The translations under genes were made by a program, and so were the position numbers. A stretch of DNA of 64,000 nucleotides from Mycolicibacter acidiphilus (lineage in GTDB: Bacteria > Actinomycetota > Actinomycetes > Mycobacteriales > Mycobacteriaceae), in the NCBI RefSeq assembly GCF_018455725.1, contig NZ_JAHCLR010000006.1, forward strand, positions 102,188 to 166,187, read 5' to 3'. This document shows positions 18,475-30,000 of this stretch, piece by piece; the first letter of the stretch is position 1; every line of letters starts with the position of its first letter. The notes under the pieces were generated by a model. That model did not search any database. It was not told the DNA's origin and worked only from the letters and a program-made list of their open reading frames with translations.

Positions 18475-19287
18475 ATGGCAGATGTCAGCGGCTCGTCCTT
18501 TTGGGGTGGGTTCGTGGACTGGGTAGGACCGCACCTCGACAGAGCGCTTTGGGTTCGGGTTCTCTACGTTCTCGCGCCGACAATTGCCGCTACGCCCGTT
18601 GGGCTTGCCGGAATCGTCAATGGCCGTGGTAGGTCAGTGTGCCTGATCCTGGGTGGTTTGGTGCTTCTGCTCATGGCGGTCGCGGAGGTTGTTCGACAGG
18701 TCTACGGCAAACATCTCCGGGAGTCGGATGATGCGGATGCAGCCGCCAGGGTCGTGACCTTGCGTGACGCGCTGCGCCCAATCGCAACCGCCATTGCGGA
18801 CATGCAGACCTCGCCCAAAGATAAGCGCCGGGACCGTGCGAATGAGATTGCCGGCCGGGGCGCAGAGGCTCTGGCGCTCGTGATGGCGCGGATTTCCGGG
18901 TTGCGATCTGTGGTCTACCGGGAGGAGGGTGACGCTCTGAATGTTCTTGAATGCCGGGGACGAAGTGATCGTATGCCGCAACCCTTCAGACGAGGCGACC
19001 CTCGCGGTGATGCGGCGTTCCTGTCCATCGAGCGACGCGAACCCGTCTTCGTGCACGATGTTGGCAACGGAGACGCCGTCGCGGCTGTTGATGGCGCCTA
19101 CCACGGCAGCCGTGCCGGGTATCGCACCTTCATCTCGGCCCCAGTCGCGGACCAGCAACGTACGTACGGAATGTTGACGGTCGACGCGCCCAATCCCGGG
19201 GACCTGCTGAAATCCGATACGTACTTGGTCATGCTGGTGGCAGACCTGCTGGCCATCGCGTTTGCCTCCGTGCGGGAACGCGATTAG
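18475..19287 (+). CDS. two-helix membrane protein with C-terminal GAF domain, damage-inducible candidate
   Basis: This 270-residue protein is not a recognised mycobacterial housekeeping gene. Residues about 26-48 and 54-73 are two membrane helices (RVLYVLAPTIAATPVGL, SVCLILGGLVLLLMAVAEVV). A charged, probably helical linker (about 78-125) follows. Residues about 125-265 look like a GAF ligand-binding domain, ending GYRTFISAPVADQQRTYGML and LVMLVADLLAIAFASVRERD. No kinase, cyclase or nuclease domain is attached, so any output must come through a partner or through the membrane part. The promoter is an exact PafBC damage-type match. Base composition is lower in GC than its neighbours, with third-position A/T more frequent, which suggests acquisition. 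A small gene follows 52 bases later. Confidence 0.8.
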   Translation: MADVSGSSFWGGFVDWVGPHLDRALWVRVLYVLAPTIAATPVGLAGIVNGRGRSVCLILGGLVLLLMAVAEVVRQVYGKHLRESDDADAAARVVTLRDALRPIATAIADMQTSPKDKRRDRANEIAGRGAEALALVMARISGLRSVVYREEGDALNVLECRGRSDRMPQPFRRGDPRGDAAFLSIERREPVFVHDVGNGDAVAAVDGAYHGSRAGYRTFISAPVADQQRTYGMLTVDAPNPGDLLKSDTYLVMLVADLLAIAFASVRERD

Positions 19288-19339
19288 TCAGGCTGGACGT
19301 TTACACTCGGGATCGTCAGGGCGGAAGGAGAAGCGTTCC

Positions 19340-19510
19340 ATGTATGACAACAACCGTGAAGCGCGCCAGACTGCTGACATTTCCTCTGACGAGGCGGTCG
19401 CGCGCATTTGGCGTGATGCGAATGACGAGGCTCGCCAGGAGAGCGTAGACCGCGAGCGTCGCGCCGTCCGCAGCCGTAAGCTGCCATTTGGCTTTACCGC
19501 TGGCCGGTAA
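19340..19510 (+). CDS. 56-residue charged small protein
   Basis: The product begins MYDNNREARQTADISSDEA and ends with RSRKLPFGFTAGR. It is very rich in Arg, Asp and Glu, is probably mostly helical, and has no signal peptide or membrane segment. A good ribosome-binding site (GGAAGGAG, 19323-19330) precedes the ATG. It lies directly after the GAF gene in the same lower-GC stretch and is probably part of the same insert. No family is recognised. The strong ribosome-binding site and matching composition make a real gene likely. Confidence 0.6.
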   Translation: MYDNNREARQTADISSDEAVARIWRDANDEARQESVDRERRAVRSRKLPFGFTAGR

Positions 19511-19522
19511 CGCTTCGTTGCC

Positions 19523-20200
19523 TCACCAACCCCGCTCGCGCCACTCCGCCAGTTGCGGACGCTCCGCGCCGAGCGTGGTGTCGTCGCCGTGGCCGGGGTA
19601 GACGATCGTGTCATCGCCGAACCGGTCGAACAGCTTCGTCGTCACGTCGCCGTAGAGCGAGTCGAAGTCGGCGGGGTCGGTCGTCTTCCCGACGCCGCCG
19701 GGGAACAGGCAGTCGCCGGTGAACAGCTGCGTCACGCCGCCGGTCGCGTCGCCGTCCAGCGCCAGCGCGATCGAGCCGGGGGTGTGGCCGCGCAGGTGGA
19801 TCACGTCGAACACCAGATCACCCACCTGCACGGTGTCGCCGTCGGCCAGGATCTTCGCCGGGGCGACCGGCAGCGCGGCGCCGTCGATGGCGCTCGCGGC
19901 GGTCGGCGCCCCCGTCGCCTCGGCCAGCGCCGCCAGCGCCTGCCAGTGGTCGAAGTGCTGGTGGGTGGTGAGGATCAGCGCCACGTTCGGCGTGTATTCG
20001 CGCACCAGCGCGGTGAGCGCCTCAGCGTCGTTGGCCGCGTCGATCAGCAGCGTCTGGCCGGTGTTCGTGCACGTCACCAGGTAGACGTTGTTGTCCCACG
20101 GCCCGACCGATGCCTTGATGATCGTCGCGCCCGGCAGGGTGCGGCGGGTCGCGGTGCCGGGGTCCACATGGCCGGTGTAGTCGTCAGCGAGGGCAGTCAC
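19523..20200 (-). CDS. metallo-beta-lactamase-fold hydrolase, Rv1637c-like
   Basis: This 225-residue cytosolic hydrolase of the glyoxalase II-like branch has the zinc ligands THQHFDHW (HxHxDH), [11 protein letters not shown] (His), [11 protein letters not shown] (Asp) and [13 protein letters not shown] (His). Members hydrolyse thioesters or related substrates; the substrate here is unknown. The start chosen is GTG 20200 ([15 protein letters not shown]), because a TACCGT box (20208-20213, minus strand) lies 7 bases upstream. A GTG at 20209 is the alternative. It is divergent from uvrA, with the two start codons only 37 bases apart and their -10 boxes almost adjacent, as in the Rv1637c-uvrA arrangement. 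Confidence 0.9.
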   Translation of the reverse strand: MTALADDYTGHVDPGTATRRTLPGATIIKASVGPWDNNVYLVTCTNTGQTLLIDAANDAEALTALVREYTPNVALILTTHQHFDHWQALAALAEATGAPTAASAIDGAALPVAPAKILADGDTVQVGDLVFDVIHLRGHTPGSIALALDGDATGGVTQLFTGDCLFPGGVGKTTDPADFDSLYGDVTTKLFDRFGDDTIVYPGHGDDTTLGAERPQLAEWRERGW

Positions 20201-20223
20201 GCTGACCACGGTACTGATGCACC

Positions 20224-20229
20224 TAGCAT
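20224..20229 (+). promoter_or_regulatory. uvrA -10 box (leaderless)
   Basis: TAGCAT lies 8 bases before the uvrA ATG at 20238. Neither an SOS box nor a PafBC-type upstream half is present. The divergent hydrolase promoter (TACCGT at 20208-20213) is 10 bases away, so the two promoters share this short region. Confidence 0.5.
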
Positions 20230-20237
20230 GGTGGGCG

Positions 20238-23144
<2,907 letters not shown>

Positions 23145-23147
23145 CGG

Positions 23148-23672
23148 TCAGCCCTGATGGCCGGCGCCCAGGCTTTCCAGGAGTTCGACGATGCGCTGCT
23201 GACCGGCGGCGGTCGCGTCGAACCGGCCACGCATCTCGATGAACCCCTTGTCGACGTGGTGACGCAGGTCGATCTGGTCCGCGCGCAGCGCGTTGAGACT
23301 CGCGGTGGTGGCCTTGCGGAAGGCACTCGCGTCGCGGTGCAGGGTTGCGACATTGTCTTGCAGGGTGCTGACGTCGCCCCGCAGGGTGCTGACATCGCTC
23401 TGCAGGGTGCTGACGTCGCCCCGCAGGGTGCTGACGTCGCCCCGCAGGGTGCTGACGTCGCCCTGCAGTGCGCTGATGTCACCGCGGAGCCCGTGCACTT
23501 CGCCGCGAACGCCGCGCAGTTCGCTGCGGAACTCCTCGACGTCGCGGTCGGCGGCACCCGCCAGGATGCGTGCCGCCGCGGCGTCCTCCCGACTGGCGCG
23601 CACTTGCTCGCTGAGCTCGCCCACCTGCTCTTCGAGCGCTTCGACCCGCGGTTCCAGTTCGTCGTCCGGCAT
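23148..23672 (-). CDS. coiled-coil protein with tandem heptad repeats
   Basis: This 174-residue protein is almost entirely coiled coil. Residues 1-60 form an acidic helix (DDELEPRVEALEEQVGELSE); then heptads GDVSTLR or GDVSTLQ are repeated at least six times, encoded by a 21-bp tandem DNA repeat (23340-23486); a C-terminal helix (RADQIDLRHHVDKGFIEMRG) follows. No membrane segment or enzymatic domain is present. The start ATG 23672 follows a TACCCT box (23680-23685, minus strand) by 7 bases; a GTG at 23720 is an alternative. The stop abuts the convergent uvrA stop. Function is unknown; a structural or scaffold role is the most that can be inferred. The repeat number may vary between strains. 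Confidence 0.8.
   Translation of the reverse strand: MPDDELEPRVEALEEQVGELSEQVRASREDAAAARILAGAADRDVEEFRSELRGVRGEVHGLRGDISALQGDVSTLRGDVSTLRGDVSTLQSDVSTLRGDVSTLQDNVATLHRDASAFRKATTASLNALRADQIDLRHHVDKGFIEMRGRFDATAAGQQRIVELLESLGAGHQG
23340..23486. repeat. 21-bp tandem repeat, about 7 units
   Basis: Units read cagggtgctgacgtcgcccc plus g. Copies at 23361, 23382, 23403, 23424 and 23445 are nearly identical, and 23340 and 23466 are diverged. Each encodes one heptad of the overlapping coiled-coil protein, so the array keeps both reading frame and helix periodicity. Confidence 0.9.
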
Positions 23673-23727
23673 GGCTGCGAGGGTACGCCAGACGGTCCGC
23701 CGACGAGTGCGTTCATCCACAGGCTCC

Positions 23728-23733
23728 TAGACT
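23728..23733 (+). promoter_or_regulatory. -10 box of the 43-residue gene (leaderless)
   Basis: TAGACT lies 7 bases before the ATG at 23741. The divergent coiled-coil gene has its own -10 box at 23680-23685. Confidence 0.5.
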
Positions 23734-23740
23734 CCCGACC

Positions 23741-23872
23741 ATGACGGTGACGGAACGGCGCGAGACGGGCCGGGCCGTGCGCGCGGTGCTCCGCCGCTCC
23801 GCGCTGGCGGACTATCAGGCGCTGCAGCGGGCGGCGGCCGACGGGCGGGTGCAGGTGGCGGACGCACCGTGA
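23741..23872 (+). CDS. 43-residue Arg-rich small protein coupled to a TSUP transporter
   Basis: The ORF encodes MTVTERRETGRAVRAVLRRS then ALADYQALQRAAADGRVQVADAP. It is basic in the first half and probably helical. Support for a real gene is the -10 box TAGACT 7 bases upstream, an ATG at the expected leaderless start, and a 4-base GTGA overlap with the following transporter gene. Translation of this short ORF may feed ribosomes to the transporter start, which has no ribosome-binding site of its own that I can see. No family is recognised. Confidence 0.6.
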   Translation: MTVTERRETGRAVRAVLRRSALADYQALQRAAADGRVQVADAP

Positions 23873-24666
23873 CCACGGTTGCGGTGCTGCTGGTGGTCGG
23901 CTGCCTGATCGGGGTGACCACCGTGCTGTTCGGGTTCGGCGGCGGCTTCGTCACCGTGCCGGCGGTGTACGCCGCGGTGCAGGCCACCGGCGGCCCCGAC
24001 GCGATGCACACCGCGGTAGCCACCTCCACGGCGGTGATGATCGTCAACGCGTCGGTGGCGACGCTGTCCAGCGTCCGGCACGGTGGCCTGCGCACCGAAT
24101 ACCTGTGGCCCCTGGTCGTATTCATCGGAGCGGGTGCTGTGCTCGGGGCAGCGGCGGCGGATCGGGCGCCGGAGCTGCTGCTGCACGTGCTGTTCATCGC
24201 CTATCTGGCCGGGGTCATCGCCGACGGCGCGCTGCGCCGCGGTTTCGTCGGCGGTGCGGAGGCCAGCAGACCGCTGAGCCCGGTCGAGTCCTCCGTCGGC
24301 GGCGCCGGGATCGGCGCGGTGGCAAGCTTTCTCGGCGTCGGTGGCAGTGTCCTGACGGTTCCGCTGCTGCGCCGCCGCGGCGTGTCGATGACCCAGGCCG
24401 CAGCGCTGGCGAACCCGCTGAGCATCCCGGTCGCCGTCGCCGGGACCGCGGTGTATGCGCTCGCGACGACGACGGGCAGCGAACCCGGGCAGGTCGGGCA
24501 CGTCAACCTGCTCGCCGCTTCGGCCCTGCTCGGCGGGTCGCTGCCAACGATCGCACTGACCAGACGTGTTGCGAGCGGGCGCATCCCGGACCGGGTGCAC
24601 GCGATCGCCTATCTGGTGCTGCTGGGCGTGGTGCTGATCGCGATGATTGTCGCGTTAGTGATCTAG
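23869..24666 (+). CDS. TSUP (TauE/SafE, DUF81) family permease
   Basis: This 265-residue membrane protein has about eight hydrophobic segments in two repeats. Each begins with the family pattern: VLLVVGCLIGVTTVLFGFGG GFVTVP near the N-terminus and VGGAGIGAVASFLGVGGSVL later. The TSUP family moves sulfite, sulfonates or other organic anions across the membrane; the substrate here is unknown. The GTG start overlaps the stop of the 43-residue gene. The stop lies just before a relic toxin gene on the opposite strand. Confidence 0.85.
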   Translation: MTTVAVLLVVGCLIGVTTVLFGFGGGFVTVPAVYAAVQATGGPDAMHTAVATSTAVMIVNASVATLSSVRHGGLRTEYLWPLVVFIGAGAVLGAAAADRAPELLLHVLFIAYLAGVIADGALRRGFVGGAEASRPLSPVESSVGGAGIGAVASFLGVGGSVLTVPLLRRRGVSMTQAAALANPLSIPVAVAGTAVYALATTTGSEPGQVGHVNLLAASALLGGSLPTIALTRRVASGRIPDRVHAIAYLVLLGVVLIAMIVALVI

Positions 24667-24670
24667 GCGC

Positions 24671-25019
24671 CTAACTGTCATCGGGCAGCACGCGAAACGC
24701 CGGAGCGCCGGTCAGGGGAGACACCGCGCGAAAGTCTCGCCGGTCGATCGTGAACACTGCGTTTGATCGCCACCGCCTGGCGGCGACCGACGTTTCGGGT
24801 GGTGACCTGTTCGATCTCGAGGAACACCAGGGGGAGATGACGGTGAGTGCTGCCTCGATCAGAACCCGCCGCACGGCCAGATGCTCCGGGTCGGCGGAGT
24901 TGAATGCGGCCACCAGCCCGGAAGTGTCCCCGATGACGATCATCCCGCGCTGTGCAGCGCGGCGAGGTGGAAGGCTTCGCGGAAGTACTCGGATTCGGGC
25001 CGCCCGTCACGTGCGATAC
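24671..25019 (-). pseudogene. vapBC toxin-antitoxin remnant
   Basis: A PIN-domain toxin starts well at 24943 (MIVIGDTSGLVAAFNSADPE, with the first catalytic Asp). After ALTVISP the frame is lost by one base: the natural continuation LVFLEIEQVTTRN is in the next frame. The central part of the domain, including the middle acidic residues, is missing; then FTIDRRDFRAVSPLTGAPAF returns in the first frame to the stop at 24671. Directly upstream is a fragment that reads like a VapB C-terminus (GRPESEYFREAFHLAALHSAG), whose stop overlaps the toxin ATG, but no antitoxin N-terminus remains; the neighbouring gene ends there instead. Both halves are therefore dead. Confidence 0.75.
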
Positions 25020-25031
25020 CGGTGCCATAAC

Positions 25032-25268
25032 TTAGGTGCCGTCCGTGCGCATGGACTCGCGGATCTGGGCGAGCCGTTCCGCGGCCGCCCGCTGCCGCTC
25101 GTCGTACTGCTCCTCGACGCCGCGGCCTTCCGGGGTCTCGGCGTCGAGTTCGGCGCCACCCTGCGCGGTCTGATAGCGGGCCTCGATCTTCTCCCGGACC
25201 GCATCGAACGTCGGTACACCGGAGCTGTCGAAAGCGTCGTCGCCGGGGTCGTCGGCCATGCCGGCCAC
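25032..25268 (-). CDS. small conserved hydrophilic protein
   Basis: This 78-residue acidic protein (MAGMADDPGDDAFDSSGVPT ... RQRAAAERLAQIRESMRTDGT) has a disordered start and a helical second half, and no cysteines, signal peptide or membrane segment. An internal ATG (MADDPGDD) is an alternative start 3 codons in. It is next to the DUF6653-like membrane gene, 1 base apart, in the same direction, and probably in one transcript with it and the esterase. Function is unknown. Confidence 0.65.
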   Translation of the reverse strand: MAGMADDPGDDAFDSSGVPTFDAVREKIEARYQTAQGGAELDAETPEGRGVEEQYDERQRAAAERLAQIRESMRTDGT

Positions 25269-25269
25269 G

Positions 25270-25698
25270 TTACCGGCGGCGGTCCAGATAGCGGGTCATC
25301 ATCGCCCAGTAGCCCAGCGTCACCGCCATCCCCGCGGCGGTGGCGATTACCGTCGGCCGCCAGCGTCGTCGCCAGGCGCCGGCCAGCGCCGCCAGCAGGG
25401 CGACGCTGCCGAAGACGTTCAGCAGCAGCGCGAAATCCCGCGGCCGGTTGACGATCCACTGTTCCTCGCCGAGCATCGCCCGGGTGGACCAGGCGGACCG
25501 GTCGGTGGGCTCGGGGAAGACGACTGGGTTCAGTGCGAACCAGGCGCCCACCCACGCTGCGTCCCGCCAGGACCGCCGCCACACCGGCAGCAGGACCAAC
25601 GGTGTCGTCGCCCACCGGGTCCATGCGCTCCACGGGTTGGCGTGCCGCGCGAACACGGCGCGGCGCACGCGGGCGAACGACAGCATCAGGGTGTTCAC
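25270..25698 (-). CDS. small membrane protein (DUF6653-like)
   Basis: This 142-residue protein contains HANPWSAWTRWATTPLVLLP, then WFALNPVVFPEPTDRSAWSTRAM and two or three C-terminal hydrophobic segments (FALLLNVFGSVALLAALAG, VIATAAGMAVTLGYWAMM). It resembles the small DUF6653 membrane proteins of actinobacteria and haloarchaea, but I give that name with low certainty. The GTG start overlaps the stop of the upstream esterase (GTGA); ATG 25686 is an alternative. Function is unknown. Confidence 0.7.
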   Translation of the reverse strand: MNTLMLSFARVRRAVFARHANPWSAWTRWATTPLVLLPVWRRSWRDAAWVGAWFALNPVVFPEPTDRSAWSTRAMLGEEQWIVNRPRDFALLLNVFGSVALLAALAGAWRRRWRPTVIATAAGMAVTLGYWAMMTRYLDRRR

Positions 25699-27059
25699 CG
25701 CCCCGCGGATCGTTGATGCGAGGTCAGGACTCCCGACGGCGCCGGGAACGCGACCGGTGGCACCTGCGGTGTGCCCAGCCGCCCGGCCAGCCACGGCAGG
25801 GCGGAGGCGAATGCGCGGCCGGCGAACGGCCAGTCGTGCCGGCCGGGTTCGGTGACGACGGCGCAGTCGATCCCGTGGACCCGGCCCAGCCCGCACAGCG
25901 ACTCCGCCGCGGCCAACTGCCCACCGGCGTCGCCGACGGCGCTGTCGTTGACCGCGAACCATCCCGCCACCCCGGAATACCGGCCGTGCCGGGCGATCAC
26001 CGTCGCCGGGTCGAACGCCGCCCACGCGTCCCCGCTGCCGCCGAACAGCCGCGCCACCGTCTGCGCCCGGGTGCCGGTGTTGGGGCTGCGGTCACCGGAG
26101 ATGTCGACGAACGCACTGAACCGCTCCGGGTGCATGGCGGTCAGATCCACCGCGCACGTGCCGCCCATCGACCAGCCGGCGACACCCCAGTGCGACGGCT
26201 CCGAACTGACACCGAAATGCGAGATCAGGTACGGCACAACGTCTTCGGTGAGATGGTCGGCGGCGTTGCCGCGTGGGCCGTTGACGCACTCGGTGTCGTT
26301 GTTGAACGAGCCGCCGGAGTCGGCGAACACCAGCACCGGGGCGTTGCCACCGTGCGCGGCAGCGAAGCCGTCGACCGCCTGCACCGCCCCGCCGGCGCGC
26401 AACCAGTCCGCCGGGGTGTTGAACTCGCCGCCGATCATCAGCACCGCCGGAAGTGGCGGCGGCGGGCTGTGGCCGAACCACGCCGGCGGCAGATACACCA
26501 GTTCGCCGCGGTGCTTGAAGTGGGAGGCGTCGGCGGGGATCGTCACCGGCAGCACCCGGCCCCGGGCCGGCGCCGTCTGCAGCGCGGCGAGTGCGGTCAC
26601 CGTGGACAGGTCGCTCTGGTCGGGCAGCGGACCGGCGCTGAGCTGGTTCCAGGCGGCCTGGACGGTGGGGAAGTAGCCGACCCACCCGTTGACCGCCAGC
26701 AGCGCGCAGAGCGCACACAGCGGCACCGTCAGCAGGGACATGCCGCGCCGCCACCAGCGAATACCCGGCCAGCCCAGCAGCGCGACGCCCACCGCGACCC
26801 CGGCCAGCGCGATCCACACCCACACCGCGACCGGGGCGGACCCGTCGGCCAGCCCGTCGTCGGTGACGTACCAGTGCGCACCGACCGCCAGCGCCACACC
26901 GAGTGCGGCGGCCACCGGCAGCATGATCCGCCGTGGGATGCGGCCCGGCCGCCACCCGGCCGCCAGCGCCAGCACCGCGGCGGCGACGGCCTGTGCGGTG
27001 ATCGGAACCCAGCCGTGCATCAGCGAGGTGTGCTCGGCGGCGAGCGGCGTCACGCCCAT
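25695..27059 (-). CDS. membrane-anchored alpha/beta-hydrolase (esterase, Ag85-like fold), Rv1639c-like
   Basis: This is a 454-residue protein. The first about 140 residues hold four membrane helices (ITAQAVAAAVLALAAGW, LPVAAALGVALAVGAH, VAVWVWIALAGVAVGVALLG, SLLTVPLCALCALLAV). A probably extracytoplasmic esterase domain follows, with the nucleophile elbow GVAGWSMGGTCA (Ser), FVDISGDRSPN, and a late His in TEPGRHDWPFAGRA. The arrangement of several helices plus an esterase-D/antigen-85-like domain matches Rv1639c in the same position next to lysX. Acyl transfer or ester hydrolysis in the envelope is likely; the substrate is unknown. The start ATG 27059 is 12 bases after the lysX stop; ATG 27020 is an alternative. 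Confidence 0.85.
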   Translation of the reverse strand: MGVTPLAAEHTSLMHGWVPITAQAVAAAVLALAAGWRPGRIPRRIMLPVAAALGVALAVGAHWYVTDDGLADGSAPVAVWVWIALAGVAVGVALLGWPGIRWWRRGMSLLTVPLCALCALLAVNGWVGYFPTVQAAWNQLSAGPLPDQSDLSTVTALAALQTAPARGRVLPVTIPADASHFKHRGELVYLPPAWFGHSPPPPLPAVLMIGGEFNTPADWLRAGGAVQAVDGFAAAHGGNAPVLVFADSGGSFNNDTECVNGPRGNAADHLTEDVVPYLISHFGVSSEPSHWGVAGWSMGGTCAVDLTAMHPERFSAFVDISGDRSPNTGTRAQTVARLFGGSGDAWAAFDPATVIARHGRYSGVAGWFAVNDSAVGDAGGQLAAAESLCGLGRVHGIDCAVVTEPGRHDWPFAGRAFASALPWLAGRLGTPQVPPVAFPAPSGVLTSHQRSAGR

Positions 27060-27070
27060 ATCGTGACCGA

Positions 27071-30000
27071 TCAGCGCGGTTTCGCCAGCGGGAACGGCAG
27101 TGTGTCGCGGATGCTGCGGCCGGTGATCAGCATGACGATCCGGTCCACGCCCATCCCCAGGCCGCCGGTCGGCGGCATCGCGTACTCCATCGCCTGCAGG
27201 AAGTCCTCGTCGAGTTCCATCGCCTCCGGGTCGCCGCCGGCGGCCAGCAGCGACTGCTGGTGCAGCCGGCGGCGCTGCTCCACCGGGTCGGTGAGTTCGC
27301 TGTAGGCGGTGCCCAACTCGACGCCCCAGGCCACCAGGTCCCAGCGTTCGGCCACCCCCGGCTTGGACCGGTGCGGCCGGGTGAGCGGGGAGACCGAGGT
27401 GGGGAAGTCGGTGTAGAAGGTGGGCCGCTCGGTGCGGGCTTCGACCAGGTGCTCGTAGAGTTCCAGCACCACAGCGCCGGCATCCCACTGCCGCAGGAAG
27501 TGGATTCCGTTGGCGGTGCACAGTCGGCGCAGTGTGGCCAGGTCGGTGTCGGCGTCGATGTGCTCGCCCAACGCGTCGGAGACCGCGTCGTGCACGGTCC
27601 GCACCGGCCACTCCCCGGAGATGTCCACCGGTTCCAGCCGGTCGCCGTCACCGCTGGGGCGCAGCACCACCGGCGCGCCGTTGGCGGCCACCGCGGCGTT
27701 CTGGATCAGTTCCCGGGCGCCGTCGATCCACGCCAGGTAGTTGCCGTGCGCCTGGTAGGCCTCCAGCAGGGTGAACTCCGGGTTGTGGCTGTAGTCGACG
27801 CCCTCGTTGCGGAACGCCCGGCCCAGCTCGAACACCCGCTCCACCCCGCCGACGCACAGCCGCTTGAGGTACAGCTCCGGTGCGATCCGCAGGTACAGGT
27901 CCAGGTCGTAGGCGTTGATGTGGGTGATGAACGGCCGGGCGTTGGCGCCGCCGTGCAGCTGCTGCAGGATCGGGGTCTCGACCTCCAGGAATCCCTTGTC
28001 GGACAGCGTGTTCCGAATCGAACGCAGCACGTTGCTGCGGGCGGTGATCAGCTCGCGTGACTCGGTGTTGATCGCCAGGTCGACGTAGCGGGCCCGCACC
28101 CGGGCCTCCGGGTCGGTCAGGCCCTTCCACTTGTCCGGCAGCGGGCGCAGGCACTTGCCGGTCAGCCGCCAACTCGTCACCAGCAGTGAGTGGGTGCCGT
28201 TGCGGCTGGTGCCTATCCGGCCGGTGGCCTCGATCAGGTCGCCGAGGTCGATCGCGGCGTTGAAGTCCGCGGCGCAGCCTGCCGAGGTCTCCGCGAGCAC
28301 CGAATTGTCCAGCAGCAACTGCACTTCGCCGGACCAGTCGCGCAGCTGGGCGAAGAGCACCCCGCCGTAGTCGCGCAGTCGCAGCACCCGGCCGGCGACC
28401 GAGATCGTCGTATCCGGATCCTCCTCGGACAGTGCTTGCGCGACGGTGTGACTGGGCGGGCTGCCCACCGGGTACGGGTCAACACCGCTGGACTGCAACG
28501 ACTTCAGCTTGGCCAGCCGGACCCGCACCTGCTCGGGCAGGCGCGGACCGTCGGCGGACGCATCGAGCGTCTCGGCGTCGTCGGCGGGCACGCCGACGTC
28601 CGGGGCGCTGCCGTCGCTGTGCAGCCGGCCGGTCGCCGCCACCGCCGAGGGCACCGACGAGTGGTGACCGGTGTGCTGCTCATTGCGCCGGGAGAACGGC
28701 AGCACCAGAAAGCCTTCGGCGATCACCGAGGCGACCCCGACCCGCGGGATCATCCGGCCGTCCTCGTAGCAGGCGTAGCGCGGCACCCACTGCGGCTGAT
28801 ATTTCATGTTCGACCGGTACAGCGTCTCCAGCTGCCACCACTGCGAGAAGAACATCAGCACCCGCCGCCACAGCCGCAGCACCGGGCCCGCGCCCAGTGC
28901 GGCGCCCTGCTCGAACGCCGCCCGGAACATCGCGAAGTTCAGCGAGATCCGGCTGACGCCGATGTCAGCGGCCTGCAGCGCCAGTTCGCTGACCATCAGC
29001 TCGATCGTGCCGTTGGGCGATTGCGGCGACCGGCGCATCAGGTCCAGCGAGACGCCGCTGGTGCCCCACGGCACCAGGGACAGCATCGCCACCACCTCGC
29101 CGGCGTTCTGGTCGCCGCGCACCGCCTCGACCAGGAGGCAGTCGCCGTCGGCGGGGTCGCCGAGCCGGCCCAGCGCCATCGAGAAGCCGCGTTCGGACTC
29201 GGTGTCGCGCCAGGCGTCCGCCCGCGCCAGCACCTTGGCCATTTCGTCGGCGCCGATGTCGCCGTGCCGGCGCATCCGCACCGTCAGCCCCGACCGGCGG
29301 GCCCGGGTCACCGCCTGACGCACCGCCCGCATGTCCGGCCCGGACAGCCGGAAGTCGCCGGCCTGCAGGATCGCTTCGTCGCCGAGTTCCAGGGCGCTCA
29401 GCCCGGCCTCCTTGAACGCTTGCGCCCCCTGGTGGCTGGCGCCCATCACGCCGGGCGTCCAGCCGTACACCTTGCACAGCCGCAACCAGGCGCTGATCGC
29501 CTGCTGCCAGGCCCGCGGGTCACCGACCGGGTCGCCACTGGCCAGGCAGACCCCCACCTCGACCCGATAGGTGATCGCCGCGCGCCCGTTGGGGGCGAAC
29601 ACCACCGACTTGTCGCGGCGGGTGGCGAAGTAGCCCAGTGAGTCGTTCTTGCCGTACTGCTCCAGCAGCCCGCGGATCGCGGATTCGTCCTCACCGGTCA
29701 GGGCGTTGTCGGAGCGCTGGGACAGGAACAGCGTGATCGCGGCGGCGATCAGCGCCAGCGCCCCGAGCAGCCCGCACAGGGCCTTCAACCCCAGATCTGG
29801 TTTGCCGGCGAAGAAGTGCGGTTCCAGCAGGCCGAACCCGATCACCCGGTTCACCACGTAGGTCAGCCGCTGCGGACGTTCGACGGTGCCGGGGAACAAC
29901 TCGATCAGGCCCCAGCACAGTGCGATGGCGATCGTCCAACCGGCGACCAGCACCGCCGCCGACTTGATCAGGGCGCCGCGGCGCACCTTCGCCCAGAACT

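Noticed and set aside
20160-20237. SOS box or PafBC site at uvrA
   Set aside because: No TCGAAC-N4-GTTCGA-like dyad and no TTGTCRGTG at the right distance from the -10 box.
23340-23486. CRISPR array
   Set aside because: The 21-bp units are contiguous with no spacers and encode heptads of a protein.
24664-24673. TAGGCGCCTA palindrome after the TSUP gene
   Set aside because: Only 10 bases with no loop or U-tract; short palindromes of this kind are expected by chance in GC-rich DNA.
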